Below are positions 48,329 to 60,218 of a DNA stretch of 64,000 nt, in pieces. The notes under the pieces are model-generated. The model did not search any database, had not been told where the DNA came from, and worked only from the letters and a program-made list of their open reading frames with translations. Source of the stretch: Loktanella sp. DSM 29012 (GTDB taxonomy: Bacteria; Pseudomonadota; Alphaproteobacteria; Rhodobacterales; Rhodobacteraceae); contig NZ_FOEJ01000004.1 in assembly GCF_900110705.1 (NCBI RefSeq), positions 356,580-420,579 of the forward strand, given 5' to 3'. Numbering within the stretch: the stretch's first letter is position 1; every line of letters begins with the position of its first letter. Position numbers and translations under genes: made by a program.

Positions 48329-48913
48329 TTGTACGGATTTTTCTATCGACTTTCGCTGGTCATGGCGTGGATCGGCGGTCTGGTCCTGACAGGTATCGTC
48401 ATCCTGATCTGCGTCTCCGTGCTGGGACGCACCTTGAACGGCATGTTGCACGGCGACGTCGCCCAGTCGGTGATGCCCGCCCTTGCCGACTGGCTGATTG
48501 CGGCAGGCGTCGGTCCCGTGAACGGAGATTTCGAGCTGACGGAGGCGCTGGTCGCCTTTGCGATCTTTGCGTTTTTGCCGCTGTGCCAGATCACGGGCGG
48601 CCATGCCTCTGTCGACATCTTTACGCAGCGCATGTCACCGGGCATCAACCGCGCCTTGCGGGTCGCGATCGACACCGTGTTCGCCGCCGTGATGGTGCTG
48701 CTTGCGGTTCAGCTATACGCCGGGCTGCTGAGCAAGCTGTCCAGCGGGCAAACCACGTTTCTATTGGAATTCCCGGTATGGTGGGGCTACGCGCTGAGCC
48801 TTATCGGTGCTGTCATCGCAGCGATCGTATCGGTCTGGATCGCGGCCACCCGTGTGGCAGAGGTCGCCACCGGGCGTGACATCTTGCCCGCCGACCTGGG
48901 AGCAGACCATTGA
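48329..48913 (+). CDS. dctQ: TRAP transporter small permease (DctQ family)
   Basis: The 194-residue inner-membrane protein has four transmembrane helices. It starts with TTG at 48329, close behind a GGGGGGGG stretch that can act as ribosome binding site; an ATG at 48362 would shorten it by 11 residues. It forms the small integral subunit of the transporter with DctM. Its stop overlaps the dctM start. Confidence 0.88.
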   Translation: MYGFFYRLSLVMAWIGGLVLTGIVILICVSVLGRTLNGMLHGDVAQSVMPALADWLIAAGVGPVNGDFELTEALVAFAIFAFLPLCQITGGHASVDIFTQRMSPGINRALRVAIDTVFAAVMVLLAVQLYAGLLSKLSSGQTTFLLEFPVWWGYALSLIGAVIAAIVSVWIAATRVAEVATGRDILPADLGADH

Positions 48914-50402
48914 GCGATACACTGATCGGCATTCTGTCGTTCCCGGTCCTGCTGGGGCTGATTTTCCTGCGGGTTCCCATCGGTTTGGCGATGTTTCTGG
49001 CCGGTTTGGTCGGACTTGTGCTGGTCACCGGCGACACGACGATCCCCCTCGCACGGTTGAAATCCGAAACCTACACGACCTTTGCCAGCTATTCGCTGTC
49101 GATCATTCCGATGTTCTTGCTGATGGGTCACTTCGCGACCCTCGGCGGCATGTCACAGGCCTTGTTCAAGGCCGCTGAGGGCTGGCTGGGCCACCGCAAG
49201 GGCGGTGTCGCCATGGCCGCGGTCGGGGCCTGCGCGGGTTTTGGCGCGATCTGCGGATCGTCATTGGCGACGGCGGCCACCATGTCGCGCGTCGCGCTGC
49301 CGGAAATGCGCCGCTACGGCTATGCCGGTGGGTTTTCGACGGCCACGCTGGCAGCCGGTGGCACGTTGGGCATCCTGATCCCGCCGTCGGTCGTGCTGGT
49401 AATCTATGCCATCCTGACGGAACAGAATATCGCTAAACTGTTTCTCGCGGCCTTTATCCCCGGCATCATCGCGGCCTTGGGTTATGTCGCCGTCATTTCG
49501 ATCTATGTCCGGCTGTATCCAGAGGCGGCGGGCACGCGGCCGCGGGTCAATTACGCCGACCGGATGCGCGCACTCGCGGCGGTCTGGCCCGTCCTTCTTG
49601 TCTTTGGCCTCGTCGTCGGGGGTATTTATGCAGGCTGGTTCACCCCGACCGAAGGTGCCGCAGTCGGTGCGATGGGCACCGGGATCATTGCATGGGTCAA
49701 TGGTGGCCTGTCATGGGCGACATTGGGCGAATCCTTTACCGTAACGGCGAAATCCACGGCGATGATCTTTTTCATCGTGTTGGGGGCTGCGTTCTACAAC
49801 GGGTTTCTGGCCCTGACACAGGTACCGCAGGAAATCGCGGGTTGGGTTGTGGGGCAGGGGTTTTCGCCATGGGTCGTGCTGGCGTTCATCCTCGTGTTCT
49901 ACCTGCTGCTGGGCTGTCTGATGGACAGCCTGTCGATGATCCTGCTGACGATCCCGATCTTTTGGCCGGTCATGCAGGGGCTCGATTTCGGGTTCGTGTC
50001 CTTGATCGAGCTACAAGGCAGCAAGCTGGCGGAACTGATCGCCAGCGGGGCAGAGGTCGCACCGGCCCTGCTGGCCGAGGCGCAGGCCAGTCTCGCGCAG
50101 GGCATCGAGCTGACCCGCGACCAGCTGCGCGAACTGGGTATCCGGGGCGCGACCGAAGGCGCGCTGGACCGCATCAACACCGAACGCGTTGCGATCTGGT
50201 TCGGCATTCTGGTCCTGATCGTGGTCGAGGTCGGCCTGATCACACCGCCCGTGGGCATGAACCTGTTCATCATCAACGCGATGGACCGCGACACACCGAT
50301 GAGCGAGACCTACCGCGCGGTGCTGTTTTTCGTCGGGTCCGACATCCTGCGGGTAATCGTGCTGGCGGCGTTCCCGATCATTACGCTGGTGCTGATTCCG
50401 TT

Positions 50403-50406
<4 letters not shown>
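48910..50406 (+). CDS. dctM: TRAP transporter large permease (DctM family)
   Basis: The 498-residue membrane protein is the channel-forming, Na+- or H+-coupled subunit, with about twelve helices. The motif GSSLATAATMSRVALPEM and the stretch AAGGTLGILIPPSVVLVIYA are typical of DctM. An insertion of about 65 residues between GLDFGFVSL and RVAIWFGIL is hydrophilic and lengthens it over the usual 425-430. It starts with TTG at 48910, overlapping the dctQ stop. It is convergent with oxyR, the last four bases overlapping. Confidence 0.92.
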
Positions 50407-53615
<3,209 letters not shown>

Positions 53616-53636
53616 TCGGCACCATATTGCGCACAG

Positions 53637-53668
53637 GATACGCCGCCGGAGCAATCCGGCGGCGTATC
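53637..53668. terminator. Perfect hairpin between katG and allA
   Basis: GATACGCCGCCGG (53637-53649) pairs with CCGGCGGCGTATC (53656-53668) over a six-base loop, a 13-bp perfect stem between convergent genes. T-tracts on either side are weak, but the position and stem strength support a bidirectional terminator. Confidence 0.78.
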
Positions 53669-53679
53669 GCGTTTCGGGA

Positions 53680-54165
53680 TCAGGCGATCACGTGCCAGGG
53701 TGCAGGGTATCGTACCTCTTGCAGGTTGGTGCCTGCGCCGATCCGGTCGATCACGGCGAACAGGCCCGGCGCGTGCAAGGGTGTCAGCACGCCGTGCCAC
53801 GTGCCCTTGTGAAAATTGATTGCCTGTCCGGGTCCGACCAGAAATGCCAACGGGTCGCCCGGTCGGCCACCTGCGTCCGGGGCTACAATGACCAGCCAGG
53901 GGTTCTGGTGCATCGGAACAAAGGCCTGCGACCCCTTTGGGTGGCGTTCCACCAGATCAAAGGCATAGGGCAGGCTGCGCGGTACTGCGTCAAAAATACT
54001 GATACCTGCGCGACCATCCGCGAAATCCAGTGCCGCACGGTCGTGATAGCGGCCGCACAGGTCAGCGTTGATCAGCTTGTCCGGTGCACCGGTGGCATCG
54101 AGCACATCCCCGAACGGGGCAAAGGCTGCGGCGGTCAGTGGCTGGGCCAGAAGTGTCTGTGTCAT
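53680..54165 (-). CDS. allA: Ureidoglycolate lyase family protein
   Basis: The 161-residue cupin-fold enzyme cleaves ureidoglycolate to glyoxylate and urea in allantoin breakdown. AFAPFGDVLD near the N-terminus and the cupin core INFHKGTWHGVLTPL are characteristic. The ATG at 54165 is preferred over 54237, since the first 24 residues of the longer form are unrelated to the family. No other purine-degradation genes are in the window, so the pathway role is inferred from family alone. Confidence 0.85.
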   Translation of the reverse strand: MTQTLLAQPLTAAAFAPFGDVLDATGAPDKLINADLCGRYHDRAALDFADGRAGISIFDAVPRSLPYAFDLVERHPKGSQAFVPMHQNPWLVIVAPDAGGRPGDPLAFLVGPGQAINFHKGTWHGVLTPLHAPGLFAVIDRIGAGTNLQEVRYPAPWHVIA

Positions 54166-54278
54166 GGCCCATGGGTGATCATTGGTCGCGCAGCTGTCAA
54201 CTGTCCCGTGCTTGCCCCGCATCCGTGCGGCGGGCAAACTGTCGCGATGACAAAGGCTTCTGACAGGTTGGACGCGGC

Positions 54279-54947
54279 GTGTTGATCGTCACCCATGACA
54301 CGATCCGTAATCCGTCTGTGCTGAAGGTGCGGCAATTACCGCGCAAGTTCTTTGGCCGCGCGACGGTCTGGCCGCGCGGTATGGGGCCTGGATTGTTTTT
54401 GCGGATCATCGTGGAATTCCAGATCCTGCGATATTTTCTGACGCTCACCCCGCTGGTCGTGGTGGCCTTGATCTGGAACGGTGCGGCCCTGCCGCTGTCG
54501 CAGGCGCCAGTGCTGATGCTGATTTTGATCTGGTGGCTGGAAACCCGCGTCTTGCGTGTGCCGGCGTCGCGTCGCGCGCGGCTGATCGATCCGGCAGCGG
54601 CAGACCGGGGGCTGGATGCGTTGCGCGCCCAGGCACGTGCGGTCCTGACCCGGATCGCGGCCCATCGCGGGTTGAAACAGGGCGAATTGCATCTGGTGAT
54701 CGAACAATCCGACCTGTGGACAGCGCCTCCGCTGACCTATGTTTCGGTGCAGTGGGACAAGGGGCCAGAGGTGCTGTCGCTGACCCCGACCGAAATGCAG
54801 ATCCTGCGCGACGGTCTGTTTCAGGGCGATCTGTCCGAACGCAGGTTGCAACGCATCAACCAAAGCCAGAACCAGTTCCTGCGCGACATCACCTTTGACG
54901 CGAAGGGCGTCTCGGCGCATGCGCGACTGGCGGCGGCGTTAGGCTGA
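54279..54947 (+). CDS. Hypothetical membrane-anchored protein
   Basis: I do not recognise this protein. The frame from a GTG at 54279 gives 222 residues; an ATG at 54381 would give 188 and removes an arginine-rich stretch of uncertain value. Two adjacent transmembrane helices lie at about residues 50-85, followed by a charged soluble part of about 130 residues. No signature motif was seen. Its end overlaps the convergent VWA gene by nine bases. Confidence 0.55.
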   Translation: MLIVTHDTIRNPSVLKVRQLPRKFFGRATVWPRGMGPGLFLRIIVEFQILRYFLTLTPLVVVALIWNGAALPLSQAPVLMLILIWWLETRVLRVPASRRARLIDPAAADRGLDALRAQARAVLTRIAAHRGLKQGELHLVIEQSDLWTAPPLTYVSVQWDKGPEVLSLTPTEMQILRDGLFQGDLSERRLQRINQSQNQFLRDITFDAKGVSAHARLAAALG

Positions 54948-56171
54948 CAAATCGATGACCTGCCCGAAGGTTGGCATCAGATCGCCCGGTTGCGGCACCG
55001 CCCAGAACACTTTCAGACCCTTGGGCGCAGGCCCCGTCGGGCCGTCGAGGTCCGTCAGGATCACCAGTGCTGTGGCACCATCCGTTTGCGCCGCTGCGAT
55101 GACAGGCTGAAAATCAGTGCCACCGCCACGCGGCAGATCGGGAAGGGGTACGGTCTGCGCCGCGGCGTCGATCCGGCTGACAGATCGCACCGCTTCGTCA
55201 AAGATGATCAGTACTACCTCGGCCCGCAGGCGACGGGTGATGCCCAGCACCTCTGCCCAGAACATCGCCAGCCGTGCATCATCGATGCTGCCAGAGGCAT
55301 CGACGGCGACCGCGATGCGCGGCACGTCGGTAAATGGCCTGTGGCCCGCCTGAAACCCTGGCTGCCGTGTTGCATCGGCCCGCGCTTGTGCGGTGCCTGC
55401 GATCCAGCGCCGGGTCGGACGCATCGGGCTGGTCTGGGGGGCAACCGTGATGGCCGCCGTCAGCAGGCGGCGCAAGACAATTTCCCACGGGGTACGCGGT
55501 GCGGGGATGTCTGCGATGCGGTGACCGATCAGTCCAAGACCACGGCCAGCGGTGCGACCCGCCTGCAAGGCCCGTGCCATGTGCTGTGCCCATGCGGCGG
55601 CCTGTTCGCGGTCCCCGCCTTGCTGGTCGTCCGCGCCGTCGCCGGGGCGGATGTCCCCTGCAAAGGCCTGTTGTCTGGCATAGGCGCGGGCGTCACCTGC
55701 GGCACGTTTGTCACCGATGGCCCCCATGATCGTGAAATACAGCCGGTCGCTGTCCCAATCGGCCAATGCCTGTGGCCCGCTTACCTCTTGGCCGATGCTG
55801 TCCAGAAGGCCGGTCAGCGTCACGGCGGGACGCGGCAGCGCATGGTCTGATTGCAACAGCGCCTCGTTCACCAGCGCATCGGCGCAGAGCTGCCAGAGTT
55901 GCGAATCGAAGGTGTCCCCAAGCCTGCGCCTGAGATCGTTCAGCCGCGCAGAGTGGCGCAAGGCCACATGCAGGATATGGTGCGCGGCAAGCCCCATCTG
56001 TTCGGGGCGTGATAGCGCGGCAAAATCGGGTCCATAGGTGATGGTCGTGCCAGCAGTTGCCGTCGTGTCGCCGTCGCGGTGGTCGCACCACAGCGACAAG
56101 GCGGCCAGCGCCGGATCGGCCTCGGCCAATGCGGTCAGGGCTGCGGTTGCGCGGCTGGAATGGCGGTTCAC
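54939..56171 (-). CDS. VWA-domain protein of the DUF2201 type
   Basis: The 410-residue protein has a putative metallopeptidase-like N-terminal part and a C-terminal VWA domain. The MIDAS metal site is complete: AVDASGSIDD, a threonine in GGGTDFQPVI and ILTDLDGP. The zincin-like site at residues 64-68 reads H-H-I-L-H, so the glutamate of the HExxH motif is replaced by histidine. Its start overlaps the upstream MoxR-type ATPase stop by four bases. MoxR/VWA pairs act as chaperones that load metals or remodel complexes; the client here is unknown. Confidence 0.82.
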   Translation of the reverse strand: MNRHSSRATAALTALAEADPALAALSLWCDHRDGDTTATAGTTITYGPDFAALSRPEQMGLAAHHILHVALRHSARLNDLRRRLGDTFDSQLWQLCADALVNEALLQSDHALPRPAVTLTGLLDSIGQEVSGPQALADWDSDRLYFTIMGAIGDKRAAGDARAYARQQAFAGDIRPGDGADDQQGGDREQAAAWAQHMARALQAGRTAGRGLGLIGHRIADIPAPRTPWEIVLRRLLTAAITVAPQTSPMRPTRRWIAGTAQARADATRQPGFQAGHRPFTDVPRIAVAVDASGSIDDARLAMFWAEVLGITRRLRAEVVLIIFDEAVRSVSRIDAAAQTVPLPDLPRGGGTDFQPVIAAAQTDGATALVILTDLDGPTGPAPKGLKVFWAVPQPGDLMPTFGQVIDLSA

Positions 56172-57271
56172 GATGCGTCGCGGCGTGCGAGATAGTCCGC
56201 ATAGGCCGCCGAATCGCGGAATGCCTCTTGCCAGCCCTGGGCCAGCGCGCGGTCGATCAGCAGCTCGAATCCGTAGGTCGTCAGTTCGCGCGTCGGCAGC
56301 GTGGCAAAATGTTCATCCCGCGCGGCGAGGTCCATGATTCCGGCCATGACCGTGATCACGGCAGGCATGTTGTCACGGTCCGCCAGGGCAATGAGCGCAT
56401 AGGTCAGTGCCGTCAGTCCATGCAGGCTGCGCGGGTAGAGGTCCGCGCGTTCGGCCGGTGTCGCCTCGATCATGGCCTGTGCCTGAACGGTGCTTGCGAT
56501 GTCGCGCGCGATCAGGGTGAATTCGGCGGCTACTGCGTCGCCCACCGTGCCTGCGATCAGCGTGTCGCGCAGGGATGCGTCATCAATGGCATGCAGCAGG
56601 GTGCTGACCCGCGCCCAACTGCGCGGTGTCGCCGCGATCATCGCCCCGCGGCGCAGGCAATCCTCGGTCGTGTCCAGCAGATCCGGGCGCGTGCGGATAA
56701 AGGCGATGACGCTGGGATGCAGGCCGCGCGGCACCGCATAGCGGGTGATCCAGTCGCCGGCCTCGGCCCGCAAGGACAGATGGATCAGCCGGTCGGACAG
56801 GGCCGTGCCCATGTCATAGGCGATGGCACCATCCTCGACGGCATTGCCGGCGGCCACGATGAACGTGCTGTCCGGCAGGGCGAATTGACCAACGCGCCGT
56901 TCCTGTAGCAGGCCATAGACGGTGGGTTGCAGCGCGGGGGCGGCGGCAGTGAGTTCGTCCAGAAACAGGATCGCCGGCCGATTGGGGTCGCTGGGCAGGT
57001 CCTGGGGCGGATACCAGACGGTGCGCTTGCTGTCGTGGTCATAGAACGGAAGGCCACGCAGATCGGCGGGTTCGATCGTGGTCAGTCGCAGGTCGAACAA
57101 CTGGCTGCCTGTCTCTGCCGCGAGCTGGGTGACGATCTCGGTTTTGCCGATACCGGGACGACCGTGCAGCATCCAGCTTGCGGTCATTTGTCCTGCGGTT
57201 TGCGCGGCAAAGCCCGCGCGCAGGGCGTCCAGTGCCTGACCTGCTGAAATTGTCTGCGTATTGATCGACAT
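56168..57271 (-). CDS. MoxR-type AAA+ ATPase
   Basis: The 367-residue ATPase has Walker A GRPGIGKT at residues 37-44, Walker B ILFLDELTAA near residue 95, and a sensor region in FIVAAGNAVEDGA. MoxR proteins work with VWA partners, and the next gene encodes one, with a four-base overlap. No sulfatase, methanol dehydrogenase, nitric-oxide reductase or other usual client is adjacent. Function of the pair is inferred only as ATP-driven remodelling. Confidence 0.85.
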   Translation of the reverse strand: MSINTQTISAGQALDALRAGFAAQTAGQMTASWMLHGRPGIGKTEIVTQLAAETGSQLFDLRLTTIEPADLRGLPFYDHDSKRTVWYPPQDLPSDPNRPAILFLDELTAAAPALQPTVYGLLQERRVGQFALPDSTFIVAAGNAVEDGAIAYDMGTALSDRLIHLSLRAEAGDWITRYAVPRGLHPSVIAFIRTRPDLLDTTEDCLRRGAMIAATPRSWARVSTLLHAIDDASLRDTLIAGTVGDAVAAEFTLIARDIASTVQAQAMIEATPAERADLYPRSLHGLTALTYALIALADRDNMPAVITVMAGIMDLAARDEHFATLPTRELTTYGFELLIDRALAQGWQEAFRDSAAYADYLARRDAS

Positions 57272-57309
57272 GGCGCGTCCTCCTGGCCGACAACATAGGG
57301 CGCGGGGGC

Positions 57310-58629
57310 CTAGCGGGCGAGGACCAGTTCCGCGCGCAGACCGCCCAGGCTGTCCGATTCCGTCAGGCGCAGGACGCCACCGTGACTGCGGGCGATGTCC
57401 GACACGATGGCAAGGCCCAGGCCCACGCCAGTGCCAGTATCCTGATTTCGGGCAGGGTCGAGCCGGGTAAACGGGCGCACGGCCTCTTCGCGGCGATCGA
57501 CTGGGATACCGGGGCCATCGTCATCGACGACAAAACGGACCGCGCGGTCGGTCACATAAACCGAGATTTCGGCGCGGCTACCATAGCGCAGCGCGTTGTT
57601 GCACAGATTGTCCAGGGCCCGGCGAATCGCCACCTCGCGCAGGGGGACGGGGGCATCGGGTCCCGACAGCGTGCCTAGAAACAGCTGTCCCCGCGCGCGC
57701 TGAAAATCACCGTGAATGTCGCGCACCAGTTGCTGCGGTGACACGCGGACCAGCGCATCGCCATGATCTGACCGGGCAAAATCGAGAAAGGCGTCAAGCT
57801 GGCGCTGCATGTCGTCGACATCCTGCAGCAGCGGTGCGGCGTCATCCTCATCCAGCAGGGATAGGCCCAGCCGCAAGCGCGTCAGCGGCGTGCGCAGATC
57901 GTGGCTGACGCCCGACAACATCATGGTGCGCGACTGGATCTGCCGTTCCAGACGATTGCGCATGTCGAGAAAGGCCATGCCCGCGGCGCGGACTTCGGTC
58001 GCGCCAGAAGGGTGGTAGTGGGTGATCCGGCCCTTGCCATAGTCGGTGGCGGCCACGGCCATCCGCTGGATCGGGCGCAGTTGGTTGCGCAGGAAAACAA
58101 AGGAGATCGCAGTCAGGATGACCCCCAGAACCACCATGATCACCAAGAGCTGATGGGGGTTGGACGCGGACACGCGCCTGCGGTTGACCTCGATCTGCAT
58201 CGGGCCGTGGCGCGTGTCGATCCAGATCCGGACGAAGTCCTTGTCGATCATCGAAATCGCGTCGATCTGCGGGATACGAAATCGCAGGCGGGCTGCGACT
58301 GCGTCGGCGGTGAAATCGCTCCATGTGCGGGCGCGGGTCTGGCCGGGAATTGCGGCAGGCCAGCTGACGGCCAGTTGCAACGGGTCAGCGATATCCGCGA
58401 CCCTTGATCGGGCGGTATCGGCGTCCGGGGCCTGATTGGCTGTCTCGATCAGGAATTGCAGTTCAATGCTGACCGCGTCCGTCATCTGTTCGGTGACACC
58501 GTCGAAATGGCGGTTGATGAACAGGATCGACACCCCCAGCTGAAGCAGCAGGATCGGCAGGATCAGGATCAGCAGCGCGCGGGTATAAAGGCCGCGCGGC
58601 AGATAGGGTTTGAGCCATGCGAGGAACAT
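57310..58629 (-). CDS. Sensor histidine kinase without a partner regulator
   Basis: The 439-residue protein has two transmembrane helices (about 15-37 and 160-181) that bracket a periplasmic sensor of about 120 residues. A HAMP linker, a HisKA domain with phosphorylated H243 in GVSHDLRTPLTRLRL, and a HATPase domain with NLCNNALRYGS, DDDGPGIP and GTGVGLGLAI follow. It is of the EnvZ/OmpR-linked type. No response regulator is beside it: upstream lies a divergent hydrolase and downstream the MoxR gene, so its partner and stimulus are unknown. Confidence 0.9.
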   Translation of the reverse strand: MFLAWLKPYLPRGLYTRALLILILPILLLQLGVSILFINRHFDGVTEQMTDAVSIELQFLIETANQAPDADTARSRVADIADPLQLAVSWPAAIPGQTRARTWSDFTADAVAARLRFRIPQIDAISMIDKDFVRIWIDTRHGPMQIEVNRRRVSASNPHQLLVIMVVLGVILTAISFVFLRNQLRPIQRMAVAATDYGKGRITHYHPSGATEVRAAGMAFLDMRNRLERQIQSRTMMLSGVSHDLRTPLTRLRLGLSLLDEDDAAPLLQDVDDMQRQLDAFLDFARSDHGDALVRVSPQQLVRDIHGDFQRARGQLFLGTLSGPDAPVPLREVAIRRALDNLCNNALRYGSRAEISVYVTDRAVRFVVDDDGPGIPVDRREEAVRPFTRLDPARNQDTGTGVGLGLAIVSDIARSHGGVLRLTESDSLGGLRAELVLAR

Positions 58630-58668
58630 GGCAATAACACTAGCGACGCGGCAGCATGGGGGAAAGCG

Positions 58669-59568
58669 ATGAAAGAGTTCGATCCGATACCGGGCGAGGC
58701 CGTGCGCCTGGGGCCCGGCCTGCGGCGTGTTCTGGCCCCCAATCCGTCACCCATGACCTATCGCGGGACGAATACCTATCTGTTGGGCGACGCTGACCTC
58801 GTGGTGGTTGACCCCGGCCCGGATGACGCGGCGCATCTGGCGGCACTGACGGATGCCATCGGTGCAGCACAGGTCAGCCATATCCTTGTGACCCACGCGC
58901 ATCTGGATCATTCGCCGCTGGCCGCACGACTGGCCGCCCGGACGGGTGCGCCTGTGCTGGCCTATGGTCCCAGCGACGCAGGGCGCAGTGCCGTGATGCA
59001 GGATCTGGTCGCGCAGGGCTATGCAGGTGGTGGCGAGGGGGTGGATACGCGTTTTGCGCCCGATGTGACGGTTGGCGATGGCGCGGTCATCGAAACACCG
59101 GCAGGCGCTGTTCATGTCCTGCACACGCCGGGGCATATGGGCAATCATATCTGCCTCAAGTGGGGGGATGCCGTTTTTTCCGGTGATCTGGTGATGGAAT
59201 GGGCAACGTCGCTCGTGTCGCCGCCCGACGGCGATGTCAGCGATTTCATCGCGTCCTGCCGGCGGTTGCGGGCATGGGGCGGTGCGGTCCTGTATCCCGG
59301 ACATGGGGCACCGGTGGACGATCCTGCGGCCCGGATCGACTGGTTGATTGCGCACCGTACGGAACGCCGCGCGGCCGTGCTGGGTGTCTTGTCCCATACA
59401 CCGACTGGAATTTCGCAGATCACCGCCGCTGTCTATCGGGATGTGGACGAAGCGTTATGGCCAATCGCGGCCCGTAACGTCTTTGCGCAGTTGATTGAAC
59501 TGGTCACGACTGGCGAGGCGGTCGCGCGCCCGGCCCTGTCGTTCGAGGCAGCGTTCAGCCGGATATGA
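58669..59568 (+). CDS. MBL-fold metallohydrolase (LACTB2-like)
   Basis: The 299-residue protein has the metallo-beta-lactamase metal motif THAHLDHS, then HTPGHMGNHICL and SGDLVMEW. The C-terminal PGHGAPVDDP and RTERRAAVLGVL are typical of the LACTB2/SdsA-neighbouring group of hydrolases. The ATG at 58669 follows GGGGGAAAG closely; a longer frame opens at 58456 but overlaps the kinase gene. The substrate is unknown, though some relatives are ribonucleases. Confidence 0.85.
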   Translation: MKEFDPIPGEAVRLGPGLRRVLAPNPSPMTYRGTNTYLLGDADLVVVDPGPDDAAHLAALTDAIGAAQVSHILVTHAHLDHSPLAARLAARTGAPVLAYGPSDAGRSAVMQDLVAQGYAGGGEGVDTRFAPDVTVGDGAVIETPAGAVHVLHTPGHMGNHICLKWGDAVFSGDLVMEWATSLVSPPDGDVSDFIASCRRLRAWGGAVLYPGHGAPVDDPAARIDWLIAHRTERRAAVLGVLSHTPTGISQITAAVYRDVDEALWPIAARNVFAQLIELVTTGEAVARPALSFEAAFSRI

Positions 59569-59569
59569 A

Positions 59570-59594
59570 AAGCCCCGGCGCTGGGCCGGGGCTT
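59570..59594. terminator. Bidirectional terminator after the MBL gene
   Basis: AAGCCCCGGC (59570-59579) pairs with GCCGGGGCTT (59585-59594) around a five-base loop. It lies between convergent genes, just after the MBL stop and nine bases before the cytochrome stop. Confidence 0.8.
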
Positions 59595-59603
59595 ATGCCG
59601 TAT

Positions 59604-60215
59604 TCAGGTGGCGGGGCAGACAGCGCCAGTGTCGATCCAGGCCTGCGTCAGATCACCAAAGATCGCCTGCGTGCCCGGTGCCGGTTCGCGGCCAACACCC
59701 GGTTCCCAGCCCCAACCCACAAGGCCGTCCTCAGCGTTGTGTTCGTGCAGGCCAGCCAGATCGAGGTTGCCGTTGCGGGCCGGGTCCTTGATCTGTTCGC
59801 AGATTTCGGTGGCTGATTTACCGACCCAGCCCATTTCGATGGGGGCCAGATGCCACGGCACGTGACCGGGAATTGATCCATCGCCGCTGGTATAGGTGAC
59901 GTTTTCCGCCCCGTGACAGGTGCTGCACCGCATGCCCGGCGCGCCCATGCCACCCACGCCGCGCACGACCGGGGGCTGGTGCGGCTGCATGTCATCGCCC
60001 TGCAACGGCACATCGCCGACCGGGTGACAATTCAGGCAGCGCGGGTGTTCGATCACGACCATCAGCTCGTTGAACAGGGCGACCGACCGTTCCGATTCGT
60101 CGGCGATATCCGCAAATTCGTCGACGGTCCGCAGGCCGTTGACGGTTTCGGCACTGACCGGTGCCGCCCATGCAAGAGCTGCGATCAGGCCAAGGCGGGT
60201 GAGGGTTTTCATCAT
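59604..60215 (-). CDS. Dihaem c-type cytochrome, electron acceptor of the Mo hydroxylase
   Basis: The 203-residue periplasmic protein has a signal peptide (about residues 1-22, ending PVSAE) and two haem motifs, CLNCH near residue 60 and CSTCH near residue 97. Between and after them are methionine and histidine residues that could serve as axial ligands. It is the last gene of an operon with a molybdopterin subunit (3 bases away) and a [2Fe-2S] subunit, and probably passes electrons from them to the respiratory chain. Confidence 0.85.
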   Translation of the reverse strand: MMKTLTRLGLIAALAWAAPVSAETVNGLRTVDEFADIADESERSVALFNELMVVIEHPRCLNCHPVGDVPLQGDDMQPHQPPVVRGVGGMGAPGMRCSTCHGAENVTYTSGDGSIPGHVPWHLAPIEMGWVGKSATEICEQIKDPARNGNLDLAGLHEHNAEDGLVGWGWEPGVGREPAPGTQAIFGDLTQAWIDTGAVCPAT

Positions 60216-60218
60216 GGC

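Noticed and set aside
58456..58668. Longer N-terminus of the MBL-fold gene
   Set aside because: It overlaps the start of the divergent histidine kinase and gives residues unrelated to the family; the ATG at 58669 has a good ribosome binding site.
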